A stretch of 21,425 bases of DNA. Origin: a virus. The notes under the pieces are model-generated. The model was not told where the DNA came from, did no database searches, and was given only the letters and a program-made list of their open reading frames with translations. The DNA is taken from the IMG/VR virus record IMGVR_UViG_3300037961_002618, positions 1 through 21,425 of that record; one strand, 5' to 3'. The translations under genes and the position numbers were made by a program. Positions within the stretch are counted from its first letter, which is position 1, and every line of letters begins with the position of its first letter. Positions 1 to 7,258 of the stretch are shown piece after piece.

Positions 1-2
1 TT

Positions 3-89
3 GATGTTTATCCTTGGCTCCAGTCTTACCTTGGCGCTTATTGCGCTGGCGGGAGCGGCAGCTACCAAATCCGTACCGTAAGAGGTTGA
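3..89 (+). CDS. 3' end of an upstream structural gene (partial, cut by window edge)
   Basis: The frame beginning at base 3 is open from the window edge to TGA at 87-89 and encodes the last 28 residues of a protein, including PWLQSYLGAYCAGGSGSYQI. It stops one base before the next ATG, matching the tight coupling seen through the rest of the operon. From position (directly before neck genes) it is probably a head-tail connector or another neck protein, but 28 residues are too few to name a family. The competing frame from base 1 also encodes a short hydrophobic peptide, but it ends 10 bases before the next gene and shows nothing protein-like beyond that. Confidence 0.45.
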   Translation, partial: DVYPWLQSYLGAYCAGGSGSYQIRTVRG

Positions 90-90
90 T

Positions 91-477
91 ATGCCCGGAG
101 CGTTAGACAAAGCTTTTCGAGCTGCAGCCAAGTCAATCGTTGAAGAGCTTGGCGACAGCCTTGATACGACTATTGATTACACGCGAAAGTTTGACGGAAA
201 GTACGACGTTGCTAAAGGCTCGTTTACAACGTTTGACCGTCCTTATTTTGATTTGAAATGCCCAGTCGAATTTATTCGATCTGAGGAAGATGAAGGTTTA
301 GAGACGCGGCAAGCTCGCATTTATATTGCGCCTGAGCAAATTGGCGGCAATCAACCCACTATGCAAGATGAGATTGTTCTGAAATTTGCAGGCTCAGACG
401 AAGCTGCTCAAATTACGAACATTGAAACTTATCGTGGCGGCCAAGAGTATCTTTATATCGTGAGGGTGCGATTCTGA
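91..477 (+). CDS. Putative head-tail joining (head closure/adaptor) protein
   Basis: A 128-residue soluble protein. It has a short N-terminal helix and a beta-rich body, with the C-terminal pattern DEIVLKFAG...ITNIETYRGG...YIVRVRF. Small beta proteins of this size, placed directly before an HK97-gp10-like protein and a tail terminator, are usually head-closure or head-tail adaptor proteins (the lambda FII / SPP1 gp16 functional class). That role is inferred from gene order and size; no catalytic motif is expected or seen. An AGAGG ribosome binding site lies at 81-85, and the stop codon overlaps the next ATG by one base (TGATG), so translation is coupled. It could instead be a tail completion protein. 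Confidence 0.55.
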   Translation: MPGALDKAFRAAAKSIVEELGDSLDTTIDYTRKFDGKYDVAKGSFTTFDRPYFDLKCPVEFIRSEEDEGLETRQARIYIAPEQIGGNQPTMQDEIVLKFAGSDEAAQITNIETYRGGQEYLYIVRVRF

Positions 478-950
478 TGGCAAAGCGCGGCATCGGACAA
501 ATTGTGACTGACCTTGAGCAGCAACTCAACAGAGATTTTAATGCTTTGATTGGTCTTACTGTTGAAGGTTTGTCTTCTACCACAAGCCCTGTAGACACAG
601 GATTTTTTGCGTCTAGTTGGAAGGCGTCTACTCAAAGACCACAAGCAAAAGATGAAAAAACTGAGCCTTGGTCAACTTACAAAAAAGGCTCAAATCAAGG
701 CACAATTAAACCGCGTCATCCAATCCCTGAGTTTAACTATAAGAGGCAGCCGACTGTTTATGTAGGCAACACTGCTGTATATGCCTTGCAGGCGTTTGCT
801 TCGCCCAAGTCAAATATCCCGCAATTTGTTCAAGGCGAAATGCGTGATTTAGTAAACAGCACGTTCCAGGAAAAAAGAGCAGGCAGGATTTTTGCCCAGA
901 CTGGCCAGCGTATGGTCGCACCTGTCGGCTATGAACAACTTGGTGGTTAA
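477..950 (+). CDS. HK97 gp10-like neck/tail completion protein
   Basis: A 157-residue protein. Around residues 37-50 it carries the signature SPVDTGFFASSWKAS, which matches the PVDTG-x-L-x-x-SW motif of the HK97 gp10-like family (lambda gpZ functional analogue). That family sits at the head-tail interface and completes the tail before joining. A later segment, YVGNTAVYALQAF, fits the family's conserved beta strand and helix (the usual G-N-x-x-x-YA-x pattern). The first 30 residues are predicted helical. Its ATG shares one base with the upstream stop, and the gene ends four bases before the tail terminator. Gene order (adaptor, gp10-like, U-like) supports the call. Confidence 0.72.
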   Translation: MAKRGIGQIVTDLEQQLNRDFNALIGLTVEGLSSTTSPVDTGFFASSWKASTQRPQAKDEKTEPWSTYKKGSNQGTIKPRHPIPEFNYKRQPTVYVGNTAVYALQAFASPKSNIPQFVQGEMRDLVNSTFQEKRAGRIFAQTGQRMVAPVGYEQLGG

Positions 951-953
951 GCT

Positions 954-1382
954 ATGACTCTTGTAAATGCTCGCGCTGCTTTTGAAAAGGCTGTAACTGA
1001 CGCGGTTGTAGCGGCGGACAAAACCGTCCTAATGGTTTATGACAACGTTCGTTTTACTACGCCTGGCAAAACTAAAAAATACGTTGTCATGAGCGTCAAC
1101 TTCAACCGTTCAACGCTACAAAATCAAGGCGCCGCATCTGACTATTACAGCGGTGTGATCCAGTGCAACGTTTACGTTCCAAAATCAGGTGGAACGTCGG
1201 CGCTATCTGCAATTAGCGAATCTGTTATTGATGGCTTGACCTCAGTAAACGCTACTGGCTATGCAGATACGTTTAGTGTTTCTCCAAGGGTTATGGACGT
1301 TACCGGGCCAAGTCCTGTTGAGCTAGAGGACAAGGCGCATTTCCTAGGGATCATTTCTTGTCAATTTACTGCAGTCGTGTAG
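954..1382 (+). CDS. U: Tail terminator protein (lambda gpU-like)
   Basis: A 142-residue protein with the layout of the gpU/DUF4128-type tail terminator: an N-terminal helix (residues 3-20), the pattern VLMVYDNVRF near residues 25-34, a central G-V-I-Q-C-N-V-Y-V-P strand ending in a Gly-rich turn, a helix (SALSAISESVIDGL) and a C-terminal strand (FLGIISCQFTAVV). Terminators cap the growing tail tube when the tape measure runs out and then bind the head. Position directly after a gp10-like gene agrees. In lambda-like order the next gene should be the major tail tube protein, but only 26 bases separate this stop from the chaperone gene. Confidence 0.7.
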   Translation: MTLVNARAAFEKAVTDAVVAADKTVLMVYDNVRFTTPGKTKKYVVMSVNFNRSTLQNQGAASDYYSGVIQCNVYVPKSGGTSALSAISESVIDGLTSVNATGYADTFSVSPRVMDVTGPSPVELEDKAHFLGIISCQFTAVV

Positions 1383-1408
1383 TATATTGATCGAAACGGT
1401 ATTGATTT

Positions 1409-1762
1409 ATGCGGGCCACCGAACTGCTTCGGAACAAGTTTGGCGTTAGCCAGCTTTACAAGTACGAGGTAAAAGAAGGCGACGAGGTGGTGCTTGAGGT
1501 GTTTTGGCACCCGCTTACTATTGAAGAGCGCGAATCGATCCAGAAAAAAGTTGATGCTGGCGAAAGCAACGACTTTGCTTTAGGTCTGATGATCGAAAAA
1601 GCATTGGATGAGGATGGCAAACGCCTTTTCCAAGATGGTGAGCGGGCTGCACTTAGAAACGCTGTAGCCGCTTCTGTCCTCCAAGGGATTCAGCTTGCCA
1701 TGCTGGACTCTGGAACGGAGCATAAGGTGGAGGAAGCGAAAGCAGACCTTAAAAGCAAGTAA
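1409..1762 (+). CDS. G: Tail assembly chaperone, short form (lambda gpG-like)
   Basis: A 117-residue acidic, helical protein with patterns typical of phage tail assembly chaperones just upstream of a tape measure: WHPLTIEERESIQKK, FALGLMIEKALDEDGKRLF and ERAALRNAVAASVLQGI. The chaperone coats the unfolded tape measure and recruits tube subunits during tail assembly; it is not expected in the mature virion. Its 3' end overlaps a second reading frame (to 1949) that encodes the conserved T domain, so this is the unshifted product. In-frame stops just upstream force the ATG at 1409. The ribosome binding site is weak. Translation ends at TAA 1760-1762. Confidence 0.75.
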   Translation: MRATELLRNKFGVSQLYKYEVKEGDEVVLEVFWHPLTIEERESIQKKVDAGESNDFALGLMIEKALDEDGKRLFQDGERAALRNAVAASVLQGIQLAMLDSGTEHKVEEAKADLKSK

Positions 1763-1949
1763 CGACTGGTATTTTATTTTCTTCTTGGCGAAAGAGCTGG
1801 GCATGACGGTTGCCCAGCTTTCGCGTGATTTGACGCAAGAAGAGCTGGTCGGCTGGGCTGCTTACTTCGAGCTGCATAACGAGCAGCAGGAGAAAGCGAT
1901 TCAGAACGCTAAGGCAGGCAGGGGGGCGCGAACGATGGGTGGGCGGTAG
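1409..1949 (+). CDS. Tail assembly chaperone, frameshifted long form (lambda gpGT-like)
   Basis: Downstream of the G stop, the frame one base forward continues with SNDWYFIFFLAKELGMTVAQ and ends at TAG 1947-1949. This hydrophobic-aromatic W-x-F-x-F-F-LA-x-ELG-x-T pattern is the classic T domain of G-T fusion proteins. The frame has only a TTG at 1695 as a possible start and no ribosome binding site, so it is almost certainly made by programmed frameshifting. Moving from the G frame to this one needs +1 (or -2), unlike the -1 shift of lambda. If the shift occurs at the AAAA run at 1751-1754, the fusion has 115 + 64 = 179 residues. The T domain in lambda contacts the tube protein. Confidence 0.7.
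1739..1762 (+). promoter_or_regulatory. Candidate +1 programmed frameshift site
   Basis: In the G frame the end reads AAA GCA GAC CTT AAA AGC AAG TAA. A lysyl-tRNA on AAA at 1751-1753 can slip forward one base onto AAA at 1752-1754 with perfect pairing, placing GCA in the A site and entering the T frame. A second option is AAA to AAG at 1739-1742. I checked the codons in this overlap for a -2 slip and found none with reasonable re-pairing. No clear downstream pseudoknot was identified by eye. The exact site is inference; the need for +1 or -2 follows directly from the two frames. Confidence 0.5.
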
Positions 1950-1979
1950 ACTGGAGCGCAAGGCTCTACGTGTTTCGCT

Positions 1980-4673
1980 GTGGCTAATTACAACGTAGAT
2001 ATTGCGTTGGCTGTAAGAGGCTCGGAGAAGGCTGCGCGAGAAATAAAAAAACTTGAAAAAGCGATTAACGATATACAGAGAAAAGCAGCTGTAGATTTGG
2101 GTGGCCAAGTTCGTCTGCAAGGCGAGCAAAGACTGTTGCGTGAAAAAATTAAAAATTTTCAAATATCGCGAAGAGAGCTAAAAAATAGTCAAGAAATAGC
2201 CCGGCTGACAAATGAGCGTATAAAAGGGCTAAGCCAATACGCCAGCACTATTGGTCCGCAAGTTGATCGGATTGCTCAACTGCAAAAACGCGCTGCTCAA
2301 GAGCAAATCCAAGCTCAGCAAAGATATAACAAGTTAGTGGATGAAACTTTAGCTAAATTATCTCGCATAGCTGAAATTAATAGGAAAGCAAGCCAGTACC
2401 CTAGCCCGATTGGTCCTTCAAGAGGAGGCGTAACTCAGTATCCAGGCCCAATAGGCCCTGGGGCGGCTAGCCAGGCGAATGTACCTCAAGGCCCTTTTAG
2501 CCGTTTAGTCGATAGGCCAAGGCGCATGGCCGGAGCGGGTAACCCTGGCGGCGGGCTTGCGGCAGGTATTGGCTTCCCACTGCTGTTTGGGAGTGGCCCG
2601 GGATCGACGCTTGGTGGAGCGGCGGGAAGCGCATTTGGCTTTGGCGGTCAAATATTAGGGAGTGCCCTTGGCAAACAGCTCGATCAACTACAAGAAAGGG
2701 CAAATAATCTTGCAAAGGCTTTAAGAGGTGTAGGTAGCATATTTGACGCTTTAGAGGCCACTGTAGGCGGTGTTGACGATGAGACTAAGCGTTACATCCA
2801 AAACCTAGAAAACAGTGGTCAAAAAACAAAAGCTGCTGCACTGGCAGCGGATGTATTGGCTGAAAAAATAGGGGTAAAAAACGCCGAAGCATTCATAAGC
2901 GCCGGGCAAGCTGCTGATGGCGCGTCCGAAGCTCTTAAAAATGTAGGGACTGTTCTTGTATCGCTTTCGGAAAGATTTAGGAGAGCAGGTGAAAATCCTA
3001 CGGGTTTGACGCCTAACGGCGTTTTGGATTTGTTGCCGCCTCAGTTTAGGCCAGCCCCGCCTACGCCAATTGAAGACACACCAGAGTTTAAAAACAGAAC
3101 AACAGACCTTAAAACAGCTCTTGATTTAGAAAAACTGCTGACCGCAGAGAAAAAAGCACAAGGAGGCGTAGACGAAAAAGCAATTGCTCTAGCGTCTGAA
3201 GCTGTAGTTAAAAAGCAGGCTGAAATAGAAAAAGATTTAATAGCTCGTGATTTAAAAGATAAAAAAATAGACAAAGAGCAAGAGGCTTTAAAAATTGCAG
3301 CGGTGCAAGAGCGCTTGGATCAAAGACTGTTGGATATTGCTGAGAAAAGGGTTAATGCAGCAGAGCGCAAAAGAAAAGAAGATGAGGCCGATGCAAGAAG
3401 AGCTGAACGCGAACGGAAACAGAGAGAGCGTGCGTTGCAGCAAGCAGAAAAGCAACGAAGAAGTCAATACGATGCTGCAGTTATTAGTGAGGCAGGTCAA
3501 TTTACCGCCTTGCTTGAAATTAGACAGCAATTAACTGCGCTCCAAGAAGGGGAAAGCGCTGCTTTGCAGCAAAGGTCTAATGATTTGGATAATATCGTTA
3601 ACAACGAAAAAACAATACTAGACATTAAATATGAAGCAGCAAGTGCAAATGCTAAATCACTTGAAGAACAGCAGTCTCTTCGTAGTGCTTATCTTGATCA
3701 AGTAGAAGCTCTTAACGTCAGAGCCAAGCTTGAAGCAGAAGCTATAGCTCAGGCGCAATCTCGAATACAGCTAGAAAAAGCATTGCTAAGCCTTCAGCAG
3801 CGGCAAGCTCTTCGTGGAATACAAACTGGCATTGGCAGGCAGATTGAAGACGCTAATTTGCGCCCGACTGGCAGCATGGCGCAAGACCAAGAGATAGCGC
3901 TTCGGATAGACCAAATACGCAGGCAAAAAGACGCAGAGCTTGAGCTTACTGATGCAATTAAAGCGCAAGAGCTTATTAGGGATTCAGTCACTAGCGATGA
4001 AAATATACAAAAAGCCGTTGATGAAATAGGCAGATTAGAAAAGCGTTTAGCTCTAACTAGAGAGCTGCTGCCTCAACTAGACGCAGCCGAGCAGGCTCAA
4101 CTTAAATTCAACCAAGCGCTCGAAACGGCCAAGCCATTTGCAGACGCATTCACCAGCGGTTTGCTCGATGGAATGGTTGCTGTTGTCGATGGAACGAAAA
4201 CAGCGGAGCAAGCCTTTGCTGATTTCTTAAACAGCATTGCAAAGATGCTGATGCAGACAGCGCAGCAGATGATTGCTCAATACATCGCGCTGGGAATTGC
4301 TCGCATGTTTGCGGGTGTTCCAGCAGCTAGCTCAGGCACTGACACTTCCTTTATGGGTGGCAGTTTTAACCCGCTTAATTTTGTAGCTGGGCCATTTAGC
4401 CAGTACGGCACCAGAGCGCTTGGTGGTTCGGTCTCTGGCAACCGGCCTTATCTGGTCGGAGAGCGTGGGCCTGAGCTGTTCGTTCCAGGTGCTCAAGGCA
4501 ACATTGTCCCAAACAATGCAATGGGAGGCGTAAATGTCGGTACGATCAACATATCTGTCGAAAACACCGGAGAGCAGTTGTCACCGCAAGCCCAAAAACA
4601 ACTAGCGGGGCAGGTCAGAGGAATTGTCCTTGGTACGCTTGCTAGTGAACGCCGTAGCGGAGGAATGCTCTAA
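1980..4673 (+). CDS. H: Tail tape measure protein (lambda family)
   Basis: An 897-residue protein starting at GTG. Long charged helical segments (about residues 15-140 and 365-705, rich in K, E, Q, A and R) look like coiled coil. Between them a Gly-rich hydrophobic stretch (about residues 187-225, with AAGIGFPLLFGSG and Ala/Gly repeats) is a likely membrane-active segment. The C terminus has the lambda-family tape measure pattern: a helix with FADFLNSIAKMLMQTAQQ, then GGSVSGNRPYLVGERGPELF and GNIVPN (about residues 815-850). The protein sets tail length and is ejected into the host on infection. Lambda H is of similar length (853 residues, roughly 135-150 nm tail), so a similar tail length is expected. 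A repeated proline motif lies at residues 139-161. Confidence 0.93.
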   Translation: MANYNVDIALAVRGSEKAAREIKKLEKAINDIQRKAAVDLGGQVRLQGEQRLLREKIKNFQISRRELKNSQEIARLTNERIKGLSQYASTIGPQVDRIAQLQKRAAQEQIQAQQRYNKLVDETLAKLSRIAEINRKASQYPSPIGPSRGGVTQYPGPIGPGAASQANVPQGPFSRLVDRPRRMAGAGNPGGGLAAGIGFPLLFGSGPGSTLGGAAGSAFGFGGQILGSALGKQLDQLQERANNLAKALRGVGSIFDALEATVGGVDDETKRYIQNLENSGQKTKAAALAADVLAEKIGVKNAEAFISAGQAADGASEALKNVGTVLVSLSERFRRAGENPTGLTPNGVLDLLPPQFRPAPPTPIEDTPEFKNRTTDLKTALDLEKLLTAEKKAQGGVDEKAIALASEAVVKKQAEIEKDLIARDLKDKKIDKEQEALKIAAVQERLDQRLLDIAEKRVNAAERKRKEDEADARRAERERKQRERALQQAEKQRRSQYDAAVISEAGQFTALLEIRQQLTALQEGESAALQQRSNDLDNIVNNEKTILDIKYEAASANAKSLEEQQSLRSAYLDQVEALNVRAKLEAEAIAQAQSRIQLEKALLSLQQRQALRGIQTGIGRQIEDANLRPTGSMAQDQEIALRIDQIRRQKDAELELTDAIKAQELIRDSVTSDENIQKAVDEIGRLEKRLALTRELLPQLDAAEQAQLKFNQALETAKPFADAFTSGLLDGMVAVVDGTKTAEQAFADFLNSIAKMLMQTAQQMIAQYIALGIARMFAGVPAASSGTDTSFMGGSFNPLNFVAGPFSQYGTRALGGSVSGNRPYLVGERGPELFVPGAQGNIVPNNAMGGVNVGTINISVENTGEQLSPQAQKQLAGQVRGIVLGTLASERRSGGML
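2394..2462 (+). repeat. Tandem QYPxPIGP coding repeat in tape measure
   Basis: Two in-frame copies of Q-Y-P-x-P-I-G-P (2394-2420 and 2436-2462, period 42 bases) lie at the junction between the N-terminal coiled coil and the Gly-rich segment. A weaker related S-T-I-G-P occurs upstream near residue 90. Codons differ between the copies (TAC/TAT, CCT/CCA, ATT/ATA, GGT/GGC), so the amino acids rather than the DNA are conserved. Confidence 0.6.
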
Positions 4674-5194
4674 TGGCTTATATCGCTTTTAATGACATTC
4701 CGCTAGATCAGTCTTTAACCCAAACGCGTTCACACCGTGTGCAGCGGGCTCAGTTTGGGGACGGTTATAGCCAGGTTTTAACTGACGGCCTTAATTCAGA
4801 ACAAGAGACTTGGCAGTGTCAAACACCGCCATTGAAATATGCAGAGATAAACTCATTAGAAAGTTTTTTCCTTGAGAAGAAAGGACAAGCAATAACTTGG
4901 ACGCCTCCATATAGCACTAAAACATTTTCTAAACCATTTACTAGCGGCACTATAAATTTAGGTTATACAAACATAAGCTCTTTAACGCTGACGGGGTATA
5001 CAGTTTCAACCAACTATACCGTAAATTTATCGACGGGCATCGTAACCTCTGTTGACATTTCAAATGGCATAAACATTCCAATTACTTTAACACTTGCGGC
5101 CAAGACGTTTCTTCTTTCGAGCGGATGGACTATTAGCACCATTGACTCAGCGTATGGGCGGCTATCGTTTGAACTAACGAGGGTTTATTTATGA
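4673..5194 (+). CDS. M: Minor tail tip protein M-like (Phage_min_tail), with an insertion
   Basis: A 173-residue protein. The N-terminal half has the gpM pattern: RVQRAQFGDGYSQVLTDGLN, then W-x-C, and F-F-x-x-K-G-x-x-x-x-W-T-P-P at about residues 65-80. The end, SAYGRLSFELTRVYL, matches the terminal strand of the family. Lambda M is 109 residues, so about 60 residues are extra. They fall at about 88-150 and include GYTVSTNYTVNLSTGIVTSV, a strand-turn-strand pattern seen in other tail proteins. M joins the conical tail tip around the J trimer. The ATG overlaps the tape measure stop (TAATG), with GGAGG at 4659-4663 as ribosome binding site. The gene overlaps L by ATGA. Confidence 0.8.
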   Translation: MAYIAFNDIPLDQSLTQTRSHRVQRAQFGDGYSQVLTDGLNSEQETWQCQTPPLKYAEINSLESFFLEKKGQAITWTPPYSTKTFSKPFTSGTINLGYTNISSLTLTGYTVSTNYTVNLSTGIVTSVDISNGINIPITLTLAAKTFLLSSGWTISTIDSAYGRLSFELTRVYL

Positions 5195-5895
5195 CGCAAG
5201 CCCCTCCCAACGCAGAAACATTTAAGACTGAACTGCCTCAAATTATTGATTTGTTTTCTTTGGACATTTCAATACTTTTGCCGCAAGGCTCTAATGCGCA
5301 AAGTATTTATTATTTTGCAAATTGGTCGCAGGTGAACGGAGCAAACGTGGTTTATAAGACCAAAACGTACACGCCATTACCGCTTACGTCTTCTGGCTTT
5401 GAATTAAACACAAAAGGTCAATTAGCTCGTCCAACGCTGACATTTGCAAACGTAGGCCTAGGGATTACATCGCTAACAAACACGTATCAAGATCTTGTTG
5501 GCGCAACAGTCCAACGCATTAGAACTTTGACCACATATTTAGATGGTGCCCCTGGTGCAGACCCAAACGCGTTTTGGGGGCCAGATGAATGGATTGTTGA
5601 GCAAAAATCCAGCGAAGACAAGTTGGCTGTGTCTTTTCAATTAGCAATTCCATTTGACTTAGAAGGGCGTGCCCTGCCTGGACGCAGGTTGTTACGTGAG
5701 CAGTGCCAGTGGATTTACAAGGACAGCATTGGTTGTGGGTATAACGGCACAAATTATTTTGACGCTAATGATCAAGCCGCCTCTGCTGGGAATGATGTTT
5801 GCGGCAAGCGTTTAACAAGCTGCAAGCTACGATTCGGGAACACTTCACGTTTACCTTTTGGCGGCTTCCCAGGCCTGACCGATTCAATGGGTTAA
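5191..5895 (+). CDS. L: Tail tip protein L-like with four-cysteine Fe-S domain
   Basis: A 234-residue protein. It has the gpL layout: an N-terminal beta domain (residues 1-160, with YKTKTYTPLPLTSSGFEL), then a C-terminal domain holding exactly four cysteines at about 172 (REQCQW), 182 (GCGY), 204 (VCGKR) and 211 (SCKLRFG). The end, LPFGGFPG, is the family's conserved tail. In lambda the equivalent cysteines bind an iron-sulfur cluster, so the same is likely here. The protein forms part of the tail tip between M and the J trimer. It overlaps M by ATGA and ends two bases before K. All expected cysteines are present, so the domain looks intact. Confidence 0.87.
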   Translation: MTQAPPNAETFKTELPQIIDLFSLDISILLPQGSNAQSIYYFANWSQVNGANVVYKTKTYTPLPLTSSGFELNTKGQLARPTLTFANVGLGITSLTNTYQDLVGATVQRIRTLTTYLDGAPGADPNAFWGPDEWIVEQKSSEDKLAVSFQLAIPFDLEGRALPGRRLLREQCQWIYKDSIGCGYNGTNYFDANDQAASAGNDVCGKRLTSCKLRFGNTSRLPFGGFPGLTDSMG

Positions 5896-5897
5896 TT

Positions 5898-6620
5898 ATG
5901 CTTTCTTCTTTTAGCAATCCGATTACAAGCGAGCAGCAAGCCAAGATTCGGGAGCGAGCAGAAGCAGCGCACCCTGTTGAAGCATGTGGGTTTGTCTTGA
6001 ACAATGGAGATATTGTTGAATGCACCAATGTTTCTAGCGGCAAAAATAGTTTTAAAATCAGCGCGGAAGAAACTGCTTTGTATCTTGATGATGCGGCAGC
6101 GTCTTGGCATAGCCACATTGATTTTGGCTCTGTCAGCTTTGCAGACATCAACGCATCTAAAGCTTTAGCCTTGCCTTACGCCGTATTTAATTGCGCTGGC
6201 ACAGAGCATTTTTACTTTGACCCAAGCCAGTCGGTAGGCTTGCTGGAACGGCCTTGGCTGTATGGCGGTTATGACTGCTATTCAGCAGTGCGTGATTGGT
6301 ATAGCCAAGAGATGGGTGTTGATATGGGCGACTACGAGCGCTTGTATGAGGGCGAATGGGCACAGCGTGGATTCACCCACTTTGAAGACAACTTTGCCGC
6401 TGAAGGTTTTGTGCGGATCCCCCCGTCAGTGCCGTTGGAGCGGGGCGACGTGTTCTTGATGAAGATTAAAAACGACGATGCTTGCAACCATGTCGCAGTG
6501 CTGGAAGACCCAGAAGCCAACCAGATTTACCAGCATTTAGTAGGCCGCAAGTCTGAGGTGATGTCCTACAGCGGCTATTTCCGCGATAATACGGCCATGG
6601 TCGTTCGACGCATTGCCTAA
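5898..6620 (+). CDS. K: Tail tip peptidoglycan hydrolase K-like (JAB/MPN + NlpC/P60)
   Basis: A 240-residue two-domain enzyme. Residues 15-110 form a JAB/MPN-type domain: HPVEACGFV, then the zinc-site pattern H71-S-H73 followed by S80-F-A-D83. Residues 120-240 form an NlpC/P60 cysteine hydrolase: catalytic C127 in YDCYSAVRDWY, H198 in NHVAVLED and H213 in YQHLVG. The lambda K family carries the same domain pair and is thought to cleave cell-wall peptide cross-links during tail penetration. ATG 5898 is chosen because it follows the L stop by two bases; the longer in-frame extension from 5799 lies inside L. Initiation is probably by reinitiation. The MPN loop is one residue shorter than canonical. 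Confidence 0.9.
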   Translation: MLSSFSNPITSEQQAKIRERAEAAHPVEACGFVLNNGDIVECTNVSSGKNSFKISAEETALYLDDAAASWHSHIDFGSVSFADINASKALALPYAVFNCAGTEHFYFDPSQSVGLLERPWLYGGYDCYSAVRDWYSQEMGVDMGDYERLYEGEWAQRGFTHFEDNFAAEGFVRIPPSVPLERGDVFLMKIKNDDACNHVAVLEDPEANQIYQHLVGRKSEVMSYSGYFRDNTAMVVRRIA

Positions 6621-7258
6621 TGGTTACGATCCGATTGGTTGGTGAAGCTGGACGCAAGTTTGGCCGCAAGTTTCAGTTAGCGATCAAGACGCCTGCAGAA
6701 GGCCTGCGAGCTTTGATGCTGCAGATCCCTGGCCTGCGGGAATACTTGCTGGAATCGGGTGACAAGGGTGTCGCTTGGAAGGTGATAACTGATTACGCGC
6801 AAGACGGCATTGATGAAGAGCAGTTGCTGTGGCCAATTAGTAAACGGCTTGTCCTTGCGCCAGTTCCTGTTGGTCGTGGCGGTGTCGGCAAGATTGTGGC
6901 TGGTGTGGCGTTGGTGGCCTTTGCAGTTATCACCGCTGGCGCTGGTTTGATTCCAGGCCTTGGCTTGGGATTTGGCGCTAGCACCGCTATTGGCATTGGC
7001 GCAATTGGCGCTTCAATGATTTTTGGCGGCGTGGCAGAGCTTCTAACGCCAACGCCTAAAATGCCGAATGTGCCTAAATTTGGCGGCTCAAGCCCAACTG
7101 CGGGTCGCAGCGAGGTTCAACAGTTAAATTCATTTACGTTTGACAAGTCAAACGCCAACACAGTCCAAGGCGACGTTGTGCCGGTGCTGTATGGGGAACG
7201 TATCATTGGTGCATTGCCTGTCCTTTCGTTCGGCCTTGAGCTGCAAAATCACCTGTAA
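6620..7258 (+). CDS. I: Tail assembly protein I-like
   Basis: A 212-residue protein of the lambda gpI family. The N-terminal half is a ubiquitin-like beta-grasp (IRLVGEAGRKFGRKF, then helix EGLRALMLQIPGLREYL). A Gly/Ala-rich hydrophobic stretch follows (about residues 90-137, with KIVAGVALVAFAVITAGAG). The C terminus contains GDVVPVLYGERIIGALPVLS, the conserved closing motif of the family. It helps assemble the tail tip, in the order K-I-J, and is not clearly a lasting virion component in lambda. TAATG overlaps join it to K and to J. The hydrophobic middle could span a membrane. Confidence 0.88.
   Translation: MVTIRLVGEAGRKFGRKFQLAIKTPAEGLRALMLQIPGLREYLLESGDKGVAWKVITDYAQDGIDEEQLLWPISKRLVLAPVPVGRGGVGKIVAGVALVAFAVITAGAGLIPGLGLGFGASTAIGIGAIGASMIFGGVAELLTPTPKMPNVPKFGGSSPTAGRSEVQQLNSFTFDKSNANTVQGDVVPVLYGERIIGALPVLSFGLELQNHL

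Noticed and set aside
1-81. Short hydrophobic frame at the window start resembling a signal peptide
   Set aside because: It overlaps the frame that ends at 89 right beside the next ATG, is only about 25 residues long, and its hydrophobicity can arise from the out-of-frame reading of a real gene.
1695-1949. T domain as an independent gene starting at TTG 1695
   Set aside because: There is no ribosome binding site and the codons before the T domain read as an out-of-frame shadow of G. Production by frameshift is the known arrangement for this gene pair.
5799-5897. Longer start for the K-like gene
   Set aside because: This part lies inside the end of L, including the codons for its fourth cysteine and conserved LPFGGFPG end, and adds no recognisable K sequence.
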